Shown: positions 28,490 through 37,204, counted from the stretch's first letter. The stretch: 64,000 bases of DNA from Phenylobacterium sp. (GCF_025934275.1 NZ_JAICYI010000001.1:62001-126000), one strand, 5' to 3'. Numbers and translations are program-made. Notes: generated by a model not told the origin, from the letters alone.

Positions 28490-29491
28490 TCAGTCGACAG
28501 TGACGACCACCTTGCCCATGGCCTTGCGGCTGGCCAGGTGCTTGATCGCCTCGGCGGCCCTCGCCAGCGGGAAGCGCTCGGAGACGAACGGCTTGATCTT
28601 GCCGTCCTGGTACATCGCCAGGAGTTCGGCGACGCTCGCCTGGTGCTTCTTCGGGTTGCGCGACACCCACGAGCCCCAGAACACGCCGACGATGTCGCAG
28701 CCCTTGAGCAGGGCGAGGTTCAGCGGGATCTTCGGGATGTCGCCGGCGGCGAAGCCCACCACCAGGTACTTGCCCTCCCAGGCGATCGAGCGCAGCGCGG
28801 GCTCGGCGTAGTCGCCGCCGACCGCGTCGTAGATCACGTCCGCGCCGTTCGCGCCGCAGGCGTCCTTGAACAGCTGGGCCAGCGCCTTCTGGCCGTCGCG
28901 GTCGAAGGGCCCGCGCCCGTAGACGACCCCCTCGTCGGCGCCGTGCCGCCTGCAGAGGTCGACCTTCTCCTGGGACGAGGCGGCGGCGATCACCCGGGCC
29001 CCCATGGCGTGGCCGAGCTCGACGGCCGCCAGGCCGACGCCGCCCGCCGCGCCCAGCACCAGCAGCGACTGGCCGGGCTGCATCTGCGCGCGGTCCTTCA
29101 GCGCGTGCCAGCTGGTGCCATAGGTCATGATGAAGGCCGCGGCCTCATCGAAGGGCATGGAGTCCGGGATCTTCACCAGCCGGGCGGCCTCCAGCGCCAG
29201 CTCCTCGGCCATGCCGCCCCAGCCGGTGTTGCCGAGCACACGGTCGCCCGGCTTCACGTGGGTGACTCCTTCGCCCACCGACTTGACGATCCCGGCGATC
29301 TCGCCGCCCGGCGCGAACGGCCGCGCCGGCTTGAACTGGTACTTGTCCTCGATGATCAGCACGTCGGGGAAGTTGACGCCGACCGCCTTGACCTCGACCA
29401 CGGCGAAGCCGGACTTGGCCTGCGGCGAGGGGACATCCTCCAGCACCAGGGTGTCGGGCCCGCCCACTTCCTTGCTCAAGAGCGCCTTCAT
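28490..29491 (-). CDS. NADPH:quinone oxidoreductase-like MDR protein
   Basis: 333 aa medium-chain dehydrogenase without the structural-zinc cysteines. N-terminal catalytic GroES-like domain (VKAVGVNFPDVLIIEDKYQ), then a Rossmann domain with VLGAAGGVGLAAVELG, and the C-terminal KIKPFVSERFPLARAAEAIKHL. It likely reduces quinones or enoyl groups using NADPH in the cytosol. It is first in a pair with the DMT exporter. It is divergent from the multidomain copper/heme gene. Confidence 0.9.
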   Translation of the reverse strand: MKALLSKEVGGPDTLVLEDVPSPQAKSGFAVVEVKAVGVNFPDVLIIEDKYQFKPARPFAPGGEIAGIVKSVGEGVTHVKPGDRVLGNTGWGGMAEELALEAARLVKIPDSMPFDEAAAFIMTYGTSWHALKDRAQMQPGQSLLVLGAAGGVGLAAVELGHAMGARVIAAASSQEKVDLCRRHGADEGVVYGRGPFDRDGQKALAQLFKDACGANGADVIYDAVGGDYAEPALRSIAWEGKYLVVGFAAGDIPKIPLNLALLKGCDIVGVFWGSWVSRNPKKHQASVAELLAMYQDGKIKPFVSERFPLARAAEAIKHLASRKAMGKVVVTVD

Positions 29492-29568
29492 CGCCGGTGT
29501 CTCCCCGCTGGCGTGTCCAAGCGGCGGACGCTAGCCCACTCGAACGGATGTTTGAAGGCTGCGTGGAG

Positions 29569-29595
29569 CCTGCCGGTCTGCAATATTGCGGCAGG
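29569..29595. promoter_or_regulatory. Palindromic element upstream of copper/heme protein gene
   Basis: CCTGCCG (29569-29575) and CGGCAGG (29589-29595) are inverted arms. The perfect 10-bp palindrome GCAATATTGC (29580-29589) overlaps the right arm by 1 base. The element sits 54-81 bp before ATG 29650. It could be an operator or a leader hairpin; no matching regulator is adjacent. Confidence 0.4.
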
Positions 29596-29649
29596 AAACC
29601 GGTGATATCGACCCGCGCGGAGCGGGCGCGAGGTCCGGGAGGGTTGCGG

Positions 29650-31629
29650 ATGAGGTCATTGCTGACGACGGCGGCGCTCGGCGCGGCCGCCCTGACGCTC
29701 GCCGCCGCGGGCGGGCTGCGTGCGCCGGCCAAGGCCGAGGCGGCGGCCGTCCAGCTGCCGGCGCACGTCGATGATTTCCAGCTGACCGACCAGACCCGCT
29801 TCGCCCAGCGGCTCTACTATTACGGCTATGCGCCCGCGATCGTGCTCCTGACCGAGACCAACGGCTCGGCGACATCGCAGGCCGCCGCGGCCGAATTCGA
29901 GAAGCTCGCGGCGGCCTATCGCCCCAAAGGCGCGATCTTCTTCGGCCTGGACTCCAGCCTCGCCGACAGCCGCGACGCAGTGGCCGCGGCCGCCGCGAAA
30001 CAGCACCTCACCGTGCCGATCCTGATGGACGAGCAGCAGCTGGTCGGCGAGGGCCTCGGCGTCCAGCGCGCCGGCGAGGTCTATGTGATCGACCCGAAGT
30101 CTTGGACGATCGCCTATCACGGCCCGGTGTCGCAGGCAGGGCAGGCGATCGCCGCGGTGGTCGCCGGCAAGCCGCCCGAGCTCGCACGCGCCGCCGTGAC
30201 CGACGGCGCGGCGATCGCGTTTCCCGCCCGCGCCAAGGCGGCGGAGTTCGCCAGCATCTCCTACGCCCGCGACGTCGCCCCGATCCTGCAGGACAAGTGC
30301 GTCTCCTGCCACATCAAGGGCGGCATCGGCCCCTTCGCAATGACCAGCTACGAGGTCGTGAAGGGCTTCTCGCCGATGATCCGCGAGACGATCCGCACCC
30401 GGCGCATGCCACCTTATTACGCCGACCCGCACATCGGGGTGTTCAAGAACGACCAGGGGCTCACGCCGGAGCAGACGAAGACGCTGGTCCACTGGATCGA
30501 GGCGGGGAGCCCGCGCGGCTCCGGGCCGGACCCGCTGCTGGCCAACGCGAACCGCACCGCGCCGGAGTGGCCGGTCGCGCTCGGCAAGCCCGACGTGGTC
30601 ATCGACCTGCCCCCGTTCAAGGTGCCGGCGAGCGGGCTCATCGAGTACCAGAACCCGGTGGTCGACAATCCCTTCAAGACAGACGTCTGGCTGCACGCCG
30701 TGGCGATCAAGCCGGGCGACCGGCGGGTGCTGCACCACGTGGTGTCGAACACCATCGCCGACCCGTCCCATCCGCCGGACATCCCCGGCGGCTCGGTAGG
30801 CTCCTATACGCCGGGCGCCCAGCCGCAGATCATGGCCGACGGCTCGGGCGCGCCGATCCCGGCCGGCGGCAAGCTGCACTTCCAGATGCACTACACGACC
30901 ATGGGTCGCGAGACGACGGACCGCACCCAGGTCGGCTTCTACCTGCTGAAAGCGCCGCCGCGGTACATCAAGCGCTCGGCGGTGATCAGCAACTTCTCGC
31001 TCTACATTCCCGCCGGCGAGCAGGCTCACAAGGAGGTCGCCTACCTGACCTTCCCGGCGGACGCCTACGTCTACACCCTCTACCCGCACGCCCATTACCG
31101 GGGCAGCCACGTGGAACTGAAGGCGGTGACGCCGGACGGCAAGGAGAAGATGCTGCTCTCGCTGCCCAAGTACGACTTCAACTGGCAGCGGGACTACGAC
31201 CCGGTGCAGCCGATCCTGGTGAAGGCCGGGACCAAGCTGGTGGCCACCTGGGTCTATGACAATTCGGTCCACAATCCGGCGAACCCTGACCCGAAGCGCA
31301 ACGTCACCTGGGGCGAGCAGACGCCCGACGAGATGATGTACTTCCGGGTCAACTACCGCTGGGTCGACGAGACCACGAGCCACGTGCGCAACGACCTGCA
31401 GGCCAAGCTCTTCCGGAGCGGCATGGTGGGCGCGCTCGACGCCAACCTCGACGGCGTGGTCGAGCCGAGCGAGCTGAAAGGTCCGATCGGCGAGGCGATC
31501 AAGGCGAGGTTCGCCCAGCTCGACACCGATCACGACGGCACGCTGGACGCCAAGGAGCTGCAGGCCTCCATGCCGCGCCGCCGCGGCGGCCGCCGCGTCG
31601 CGGCCAGCACCGAGACGCCGGACCTTTAG
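29650..31629 (+). CDS. Periplasmic Trx-fold / cytochrome c / PHM-like copper monooxygenase / EF-hand protein
   Basis: 659 aa from ATG 29650. Order: signal peptide (1-30), then a redoxin-like domain (about 35-190) with no Cys and so not thiol-active. Next comes one c-type heme site CVSCH (C217, C220, H221). A large domain with the peptidylglycine/dopamine monooxygenase copper ligands follows: HH at 362-363, H414 in LHFQMHY, H480-x-H482 in YPHAHYRG, and M562 in PDEMMYF. Two EF-hand loops (DANLDGVVEPSE, DTDHDGTLDAKE) end the protein. Known members of such composites are uncharacterised. A secreted copper-dependent oxygenase fed electrons by heme is inferred. It stands alone, with rlmN 76 bp downstream. 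Confidence 0.85.
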   Translation: MRSLLTTAALGAAALTLAAAGGLRAPAKAEAAAVQLPAHVDDFQLTDQTRFAQRLYYYGYAPAIVLLTETNGSATSQAAAAEFEKLAAAYRPKGAIFFGLDSSLADSRDAVAAAAAKQHLTVPILMDEQQLVGEGLGVQRAGEVYVIDPKSWTIAYHGPVSQAGQAIAAVVAGKPPELARAAVTDGAAIAFPARAKAAEFASISYARDVAPILQDKCVSCHIKGGIGPFAMTSYEVVKGFSPMIRETIRTRRMPPYYADPHIGVFKNDQGLTPEQTKTLVHWIEAGSPRGSGPDPLLANANRTAPEWPVALGKPDVVIDLPPFKVPASGLIEYQNPVVDNPFKTDVWLHAVAIKPGDRRVLHHVVSNTIADPSHPPDIPGGSVGSYTPGAQPQIMADGSGAPIPAGGKLHFQMHYTTMGRETTDRTQVGFYLLKAPPRYIKRSAVISNFSLYIPAGEQAHKEVAYLTFPADAYVYTLYPHAHYRGSHVELKAVTPDGKEKMLLSLPKYDFNWQRDYDPVQPILVKAGTKLVATWVYDNSVHNPANPDPKRNVTWGEQTPDEMMYFRVNYRWVDETTSHVRNDLQAKLFRSGMVGALDANLDGVVEPSELKGPIGEAIKARFAQLDTDHDGTLDAKELQASMPRRRGGRRVAASTETPDL

Positions 31630-31705
31630 GCTGCGAGTTGGTGGTGGACCGCGGGAGCCCTATATTCCGCGGCTCCCGCCAGCCTTACGAACGTGATCCT
31701 TGGGC

Positions 31706-32875
31706 GTGACCCTCGACCTCTCGCGCGCCGCGGCGCCTCCGCTCGCCAAGCCGAACCTCTGCGGCATGACGCGCGATGAGCTGCGCGCCGCGATCGTCGC
31801 GGCGGGGATCGCGCGGCCCGAGAAGGCCCGCATGCGCGCCTCGCAGGTTTGGCGCTGGATCCACCACTACGGCGTCACCGACTTCGATCGCATGACCGAT
31901 GTCGCCAAGGAGACCCGCGCCGCCCTCGCCGAAGCCTTCACCCTGGCGCGGCCAGAGGTCGTCGAGCGGCAGGTCTCTCGCGACGGGACCCGAAAGTGGC
32001 TGATCCGGATGGCGCCCGGGATCGAGGTGGAGACCGTCTACATCCCCGATGTGGGCCGGGCCGGCGCGCTGTGCGTGTCGAGCCAGGTGGGCTGCACGCT
32101 CAACTGCACCTTCTGCCACACCGGCACCCAGTCCCTGGTGCGCAACCTCACCGCCGGTGAGATCGTGGCGCAGGTGCAGACAGCGCGCGACGACCTGGGC
32201 GAATGGCCGTCGCCGAAGGAGGACCGGCGGCTCTCCAATGTCGTGTTCATGGGCATGGGCGAGCCGCTCTACAACCTCGACAATGTCGCCGATGCGATCG
32301 ACATCATCGCCGACCACGAGGGGATCGCGATCTCCCGGCGGCGGATCACCGTCTCGACCTCCGGCGTGGCGCCGGAGATCGGCCCGCTCGGCGCGCGCAC
32401 CCAGGCGATGCTCGCCATCTCGCTGCACGCTGCCAACGATGCGTTGCGCGAGACGCTGGTGCCGCTCAACAGGAAATATCCGATCGCCGAGCTGATGGCC
32501 GCGGTGAAGGCCTATCCCGGCCTTTCCAACGCCAAGCGGGTCACCTTCGAGTACGTGATGCTGAAGGGCGTCAACGACAGCCCGGCCGACGCCAAGGCGC
32601 TGGTCAAGCTGCTCGCCGGCGTGCCCGCCAAGATCAACCTGATCCCGTTCAACCCCTGGCCGGGGTCGGGCTACACGTGCTCCGAGTGGCCGACCATCGA
32701 GGCGTTCGCGGCGATCCTCAACCGGGCCGGCTACGCCTCGCCGATCCGCACGCCGCGCGGCCGCGACATCCTGGCCGCCTGCGGCCAGTTGAAGAGCGAG
32801 AGCGAGAAGCTCCGGGCCAGCGCCCGGCGGCGGACGCCGGACGCGGCGCGGCTCGAGCCTTCACGCAGCGACTGA
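31706..32875 (+). CDS. rlmN: Dual-specificity rRNA/tRNA adenine C2-methyltransferase RlmN
   Basis: 389 aa radical SAM enzyme that methylates A2503 of 23S rRNA and A37 of some tRNAs. The 4Fe-4S motif is [11 protein letters not shown]. The preceding ALCVSSQVG Cys and the C-terminal AACGQL Cys are the mechanistic cysteines, and [12 protein letters not shown] is the SAM/GGE-like segment. GTG 31706 is chosen; an in-frame TTG at 31700 is possible. A Lys/Arg-rich 30-residue tail follows the last conserved Cys. The AmpG-like gene converges. Confidence 0.95.
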   Translation: MTLDLSRAAAPPLAKPNLCGMTRDELRAAIVAAGIARPEKARMRASQVWRWIHHYGVTDFDRMTDVAKETRAALAEAFTLARPEVVERQVSRDGTRKWLIRMAPGIEVETVYIPDVGRAGALCVSSQVGCTLNCTFCHTGTQSLVRNLTAGEIVAQVQTARDDLGEWPSPKEDRRLSNVVFMGMGEPLYNLDNVADAIDIIADHEGIAISRRRITVSTSGVAPEIGPLGARTQAMLAISLHAANDALRETLVPLNRKYPIAELMAAVKAYPGLSNAKRVTFEYVMLKGVNDSPADAKALVKLLAGVPAKINLIPFNPWPGSGYTCSEWPTIEAFAAILNRAGYASPIRTPRGRDILAACGQLKSESEKLRASARRRTPDAARLEPSRSD

Positions 32876-32896
32876 GCGGCTTTCACCGCAGGCGGT

Positions 32897-34252
32897 TCAC
32901 GCCGCCGCCGTGGCCATGGGCGCGGGGCGTATCCGGTTCAGGTGACCGAGCAGCAGGAACAGCAGCGCCGGCGGGATGGCCATCAGGCCGGTGCCGATGA
33001 AGGCGGTGGCGTAGGCGCCGAGCAACCCGTGCGTGGGCGTCAGCGCCTCCACCGTCTGGCCGGAGAAGCCCTTCAGGAACTTGCCCAAGAGCGCATAGGT
33101 CGAGGACAACAGCGCATACTGGGTGGCCGTGTAGCCGAGGCTCGTCAGGCTCGACATGTAAGCGACCAACGCCACGCCGGCGAAGGCCTGGGCGAAGCTG
33201 TCGAGGCTCATGACCGCGGCGAACACCGGCATCTCTGTGTGGTACGCCAGGAGCGCGAAGCCGGCCGTACCCAGCCCCTCGAGCAGCACGCCCAGCATCA
33301 GCGCGCGGAAGACCCCGAGCCGGATCGAGGTGAGTCCGCCCAGCGCGATGCCGGCGAAGGTCGCCGCAAGGCCCAGCGAGCCGCGCACCAGGGCCACGGT
33401 GTCCTTGGTCAGGCCGAGGTCGTGGTAATAGGGGTTGTACATCGGGCCCATGACGAAATCGGGCAACCGATAGAGCGCCACCGCCAGCAGCATGATCAGG
33501 CCGACCGCCTTGTGCTTGGCGAAGAAGTCTACGAACGGGCCGACCACCGCGTCGACGAAGCCGCGCGGTGTCCACAGCGGCGCTTTCGCCTGCAACGCCT
33601 GCTCGGCTCGCGCCGGCTCCAGCGCGAAGCCTGTCGCCGCGACGCCGACCCCCATCAGGACGGCCATGCCGAGATACGAGCTAGGCCAGCCGACCCGCGC
33701 AGCGGCGGCGATGATCAGCGCGTCGGTGACCAGCAGCGCGATGCGGTAGCCCAGCTGGTAGGCCGAGGTGAGCAGGCCCAGCTCGTCGGAATCGGCCGCC
33801 GATTCGATCCGCCAGGCGTCGATGACGATGTCCTGGGTGGCCGAGGAGAACGCGGTGATGAGGGCGAAGCCGCCGATCACGGTGAGCCCGCTCGCGGTCC
33901 CGACGCTCGCCATCCCGATCAGGCCGGCGATCACCGTGAGCTGGGCGAGCAGCATCCAGCCGCGCCGGCGGCCGAGCCGGCCGAGCAGCGGCACGTCTAC
34001 CCGATCGACGATCGGCGACCACAACACCTTCATCGAGTAGGCGAGACCCACCCAGGAGATGAAGCCGATCGCCTTCAGGCTCGTGCCGGAGTCGCGCAGC
34101 CAGTAGCCGAAGGTGTTGGCCGTCAGCAGGAACGGCAGGCCCGAGGCGAATCCCAGGGCCAGCATCACCGCGACCTTGGGCTGGCGAATCGAGCCCAGGA
34201 CCTCCAGCGCGGTGCGCTTGCGCCGCGGCGGCGCGGCGGAGCTTGCGGTCAT
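32897..34252 (-). CDS. AmpG-like MFS permease
   Basis: 451 aa, 12-14 membrane helices. MLALGFASGLPFLLTANTFGYWL and IGFISWVGLAYSMKVLWSPIVDRV followed by GRRRGWMLLAQ are the conserved AmpG N-terminal half. AmpG imports anhydromuropeptides from cell-wall turnover for recycling. No recycling or beta-lactamase genes adjoin it, apart from the class C-like serine hydrolase 30 kb away. Good family match; substrate by analogy only. Confidence 0.85.
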   Translation of the reverse strand: MTASSAAPPRRKRTALEVLGSIRQPKVAVMLALGFASGLPFLLTANTFGYWLRDSGTSLKAIGFISWVGLAYSMKVLWSPIVDRVDVPLLGRLGRRRGWMLLAQLTVIAGLIGMASVGTASGLTVIGGFALITAFSSATQDIVIDAWRIESAADSDELGLLTSAYQLGYRIALLVTDALIIAAAARVGWPSSYLGMAVLMGVGVAATGFALEPARAEQALQAKAPLWTPRGFVDAVVGPFVDFFAKHKAVGLIMLLAVALYRLPDFVMGPMYNPYYHDLGLTKDTVALVRGSLGLAATFAGIALGGLTSIRLGVFRALMLGVLLEGLGTAGFALLAYHTEMPVFAAVMSLDSFAQAFAGVALVAYMSSLTSLGYTATQYALLSSTYALLGKFLKGFSGQTVEALTPTHGLLGAYATAFIGTGLMAIPPALLFLLLGHLNRIRPAPMATAAA

Positions 34253-34290
34253 TCGAGCCTTCGTTCCGAGCGAGCGCCCCCGCGCCCCGA

Positions 34291-35823
34291 TCAGGCGAGC
34301 TTGGCGTGCTGCGGCGCCGGCGTCCAGACGCGGCCGATCCAGCGCGTCAGGATGGCGCGAAGCGCATCCGGCGAGAGCGGCTTGACCAAAAAGTCGTTCA
34401 TCCCGGCGGCCAGGCAGGAGCGCCGGTCTTCTTCGAAGGCGTTGGCGGTGAGCGCAACGATCGGAGCGGCGACGCCCAGCCGGCGCAAGGCGCGCGCGGT
34501 GTCCTCGCCCGACAGGTCCGGCATGCGCATGTCCATCAGGATCAGATCGTAGCTTCCGACGCCGCAGGCGGCGATCGCCTCCTCGCCGCAGCCCGCCTGG
34601 TCGACGGCGCAGCCCTCGCGCGCCAACAGCGCGCGGCCGAGCATGGCGTTGATCGGATTGTCCTCCACCAGCAGCACGCGTGCGCCCGGCGCGACGGCTG
34701 CGGCGATGCGTTCGTCCGGCTCGGCCGCCGGCGTCGCCGGGTCTCCGGTGGCGATGCGGACGCGCTCGACGAGCGAGGCGCGGCGCAGCGGCTTGATCAG
34801 ATAGCCGGCGAAGCCCACCTGCCGATAGCCCGCGATCGCCTGCCGCTCCTTGGCCGAGAGCAGGACGATGGCCGCCCGGTCGGAGGGGGGCCGAAGCCTG
34901 CGGCCGGGCGCGGCCAGCGCATGGTCGAGCAGCAGCGCGTCGCCCGGGGCGGTCGCGGCGAGCGCGTCGGCGAGGGTCTCGCCCGGCGCCGCCTCGCCCC
35001 CGCAGCCCGCGACCTGCCGGCGCACCGCCTCGCGCAGCATGGGATTGGCGCTGGCGACCCCGATCCGCCGCCCAGCGAGCGACAGGGCCGCGCTCGGCGC
35101 GCGCGACCGAAACGCCGCCTCAAACCAGAACAGGGCGCCGCCGTCGGGTCGCGTCTCAACCCCCACCTCGCCGTCCATCGCCAAGGCCAGGCTGCGCGCG
35201 ATCGCCAGCCCCAGCCCGGCGCCCCCGAGCGCGGCGTGCGCGGCCTCGGCCTGAGCGAAGGCGTCGAAGATCCGCTCGCGCGCGGCCGGCGAGACGCCGG
35301 GGCCGGTGTCCTCCACCGAGAACCGCACCCGCCCTCGTGCGACCGACTCGGCCGAGATGAGGACGCCGCCGGTCCGGGTGAACTTGACGGCGTTGCCGGC
35401 GAAGTTGAGCAGGATCTGGCGCAGGCGGCCCTCGTCGGCTTCGATCTCGCCGAGACTCGCCGGCGCGGCCCAGGCGATCTCCAGGCCCTTCTCGCGGGCC
35501 CGCGGCGCGAGCAACTCGCAAAGGCCGCGCAGCAGCGCCTCGATGTCCACCGGACCGGGATGCAGGTCGAGACGCGCGGCCCCGAGCTTGGCGAAGTCCA
35601 GCACGTCGTTGACCAAGGTGAGCAGGTGCTCGCCGCTTTCCCGAAGCGCGAGCACGTAGGCGCGCTGCTCGGGGGTGAGCCGCGTGCCCTCCAGGAGGCC
35701 GGCCATGCCGATCACCCCGTTCAGCGGCGTCCGGAACTCGTGGCTCAGCGCCCCGAGCTGCTCGGCGGTGATCGCCGCGCGCCGGGGGCGTCGCTCGCTG
35801 AGGGGTCGTCGGGGCCGGGTCAT
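34291..35823 (-). CDS. Soluble hybrid histidine kinase with two receiver domains
   Basis: 510 aa with no membrane helix or sensor domain. HisKA starts almost at once (phospho-His H28 in LSHEFRTPLN). HATPase motifs are NFAGNAVKFTRTG (N box), DTGPGVSP (G1) and GLGLAIARSL (G2). Next comes a degenerate receiver (GDALLLDHALA, VLLSAKE, LIKPLRR). A full C-terminal receiver has LVEDNP, LILMDMRMPD (phospho-Asp), ALTANA and LVKPL. It resembles cell-cycle or stress kinases of alphaproteobacteria that get input through other proteins. It has no adjacent response regulator. Its start is 26 bp after the Xre gene stop on the same strand. Confidence 0.9.
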   Translation of the reverse strand: MTRPRRPLSERRPRRAAITAEQLGALSHEFRTPLNGVIGMAGLLEGTRLTPEQRAYVLALRESGEHLLTLVNDVLDFAKLGAARLDLHPGPVDIEALLRGLCELLAPRAREKGLEIAWAAPASLGEIEADEGRLRQILLNFAGNAVKFTRTGGVLISAESVARGRVRFSVEDTGPGVSPAARERIFDAFAQAEAAHAALGGAGLGLAIARSLALAMDGEVGVETRPDGGALFWFEAAFRSRAPSAALSLAGRRIGVASANPMLREAVRRQVAGCGGEAAPGETLADALAATAPGDALLLDHALAAPGRRLRPPSDRAAIVLLSAKERQAIAGYRQVGFAGYLIKPLRRASLVERVRIATGDPATPAAEPDERIAAAVAPGARVLLVEDNPINAMLGRALLAREGCAVDQAGCGEEAIAACGVGSYDLILMDMRMPDLSGEDTARALRRLGVAAPIVALTANAFEEDRRSCLAAGMNDFLVKPLSPDALRAILTRWIGRVWTPAPQHAKLA

Positions 35824-35849
35824 GGGTCCGCGAGACTAGCGGCGGCGGC

Positions 35850-36257
35850 TTAACGGTCGGTCAAATCCGCGGGCTGCCGCGCCGCCGCCATCTCCTGGGT
35901 GAGCGTCTGCAGCGCCGAACGAGCCCGGGCGTCGGGGATGGCGTTGAACGCGCGCAGCATCTCGATGGCCCCGGGCCTGGCGAGCGCCTGGAAGAGCTCG
36001 TCATCCCCCGGCGAGGTCGACACATCCTCGCCCACCAGCCAGCCGACGGTCGTGGCGAGCGCCGCGGCGGCCGCCACCAGCGTGGAGGCGGCGACCCGAT
36101 TGGTCCCCTGCTCGTACTTCTGGACCTGCTGGAAGGAGACCCCGAGCCGCTCGGCGAGCTCGGTCTGGCTGAGGCCGAGCTGGCGACGGCGGGCGCGGAT
36201 CCGGGCCCCGATCGCCGTCTCCAAGCCTGGGTGTCGACCCTGCTCCCTGCGCTGCAT
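35850..36257 (-). CDS. Xre-family transcriptional regulator
   Basis: 135 aa. Helix-turn-helix in residues about 15-70: GARIRARRRQLGLSQTELAERLGVSFQQVQKYEQG, a canonical HTH_3 motif. A C-terminal helical tail (ELFQALARPGAIEMLRAFNAI) follows. ATG 36257 with GGAGG 5 bp upstream is preferred over the adjacent GTG at 36260. It is probably co-transcribed with the histidine kinase downstream (26 bp gap) and divergent from the LuxR-type gene, so the two could share a 98-bp control region. Confidence 0.9.
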   Translation of the reverse strand: MQRREQGRHPGLETAIGARIRARRRQLGLSQTELAERLGVSFQQVQKYEQGTNRVAASTLVAAAAALATTVGWLVGEDVSTSPGDDELFQALARPGAIEMLRAFNAIPDARARSALQTLTQEMAAARQPADLTDR

Positions 36258-36316
36258 CACCGCCTCCGCCGGGCGCGCAGGATAGCCCTAAAGCCCATAC
36301 CGGTGTTGCGGGAAAC

Positions 36317-36347
36317 TGGACGCGCGGCGCGCAGCGGCGTTTATAAT
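36317..36347 (+). promoter_or_regulatory. Sigma70-type promoter of the LuxR-type gene, leaderless
   Basis: TATAAT is present exactly at 36342-36347, with TGGACG at 36317-36322 as a weak -35 (19-nt spacer). Transcription would begin about 36353-36356. The ATG is at 36356 with no ribosome-binding sequence ahead, so the message is predicted to be leaderless. Confidence 0.5.
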
Positions 36348-36355
36348 CCACCGTT

Positions 36356-37132
36356 ATGCGCGCGCAGACCGCCACGCCCGCCGATCCGCTCGAGCTGCTC
36401 ACGCCCCGGGAGCGTGAATGCCTGCAGCTCGTGGATGAGCATCTGTCCTCCAAGCAGATCGCCCGCGAGCTCGGCATGTCCAAGACCTCGGTCGACACCT
36501 ACTGCGACCGCGCCCGGCGCAAACTGGGAGTCGACGACCGCTACGCCGCCGCCCGCCTGCTGCGCCGGGTTGGCGCCAATCCTGTCCTGACCGGGTCAGG
36601 ACAGCATCCGGTCAGGACAGACAGTCCCGCCGCCCCATGGCCGGATGCGCCGGCGACGACAGGGGTGAGCCATGGGCGACTGGATGCACTTCGACAATCG
36701 GGCGGTGATCGGGCGGGCGCTTCGCCTGCGCAAGGAGATCGACGAGTTCGAGACCCGCTGGCCGGCGGCGCCGGCGCGCGAGGAGCCGATCCCGAGCTTT
36801 TCCTGGGAACAGCTGGAGCGACAGCTCGTGGACCTGGCGGCGACGCCGGCGCAGGCGGCCATGGCGCGCCACCTGGTTTCGGCGAACCGCAAGCTCGCGC
36901 CTTTCAAGCCGCCGGAAATGGTCCTGCGGGAGGTCCTCTGCATGACCTGGGTCCTGCTGGACGAGAGCTTCCGGCCGGAGGTCTGCGCCGGCTCGGCGGA
37001 AACGATCTAGGCCCCGCCGCCCGGCTGGGCGCGATCGCCGGCGTGGCGATCGTCACCGCGCTTGCTTTCGGCGCCATGCTGGCCGGGCTGCATGCCCTCG
37101 AGGACCTGGGCCAGGTTTTTTCCGGTTTCTGA
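36356..37132 (+). CDS. LuxR-type HTH protein with C-terminal membrane anchor, interrupted by a nested frame
   Basis: 258 codons. Residues 13-70 are a LuxR-type HTH: LTPRERECLQLVDEHLSSKQIARELG, SKTSVDTYCDRARRKLG. The last 36 residues form a membrane helix (LGAIAGVAIVTALAFGAMLAGL), as in small membrane-tethered HTH proteins of alphaproteobacteria. The roughly 150 residues between are low-complexity and read as an out-of-frame shadow of the 112-aa gene at 36672. Either a true overlapping pair exists or a DNA segment has entered between HTH and anchor, preserving frame. If the shorter form is real, the HTH protein ends nearer 36600. Confidence 0.5.
   Translation: MRAQTATPADPLELLTPRERECLQLVDEHLSSKQIARELGMSKTSVDTYCDRARRKLGVDDRYAAARLLRRVGANPVLTGSGQHPVRTDSPAAPWPDAPATTGVSHGRLDALRQSGGDRAGASPAQGDRRVRDPLAGGAGARGADPELFLGTAGATARGPGGDAGAGGHGAPPGFGEPQARAFQAAGNGPAGGPLHDLGPAGRELPAGGLRRLGGNDLGPAARLGAIAGVAIVTALAFGAMLAGLHALEDLGQVFSGF
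36582..36620. repeat. Perfect palindrome plus direct copy inside the LuxR-type frame
   Basis: CTGTCCTGACC (36582-36592), centre G, then GGTCAGGACAG (36594-36604) form a 23-bp perfect palindrome. The arm recurs as GGTCAGGACAG at 36610-36620. It lies just after the HTH codons and 52 bp before the nested gene. It suggests a non-coding boundary, operator or hairpin at that point. Confidence 0.55.
36672..37010 (+). CDS. Hypothetical 112-aa protein nested in the LuxR-type frame
   Basis: The composition looks like a genuine soluble protein (MGDWMHFDNRAVIGRALRLR, IPSFSWEQLERQLVDLA, MTWVLLDESFRPEVC), with amphipathic helices, aromatic residues and balanced charge. This differs from the overlapping +2 frame, which is Gly/Ala/Arg-rich. 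I recognise no family. The gene ends (TAG 37008-37010) right where the membrane-anchor codons of the overlapping frame begin. Confidence 0.6.
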   Translation: MGDWMHFDNRAVIGRALRLRKEIDEFETRWPAAPAREEPIPSFSWEQLERQLVDLAATPAQAAMARHLVSANRKLAPFKPPEMVLREVLCMTWVLLDESFRPEVCAGSAETI

Positions 37133-37204
37133 ACCGGATCGCAACCATACCTCGGTTAGGAAACCTGGCGCGCCGCAAAAGAGGCGCGTGCAGGAGACCC
37201 GCTC

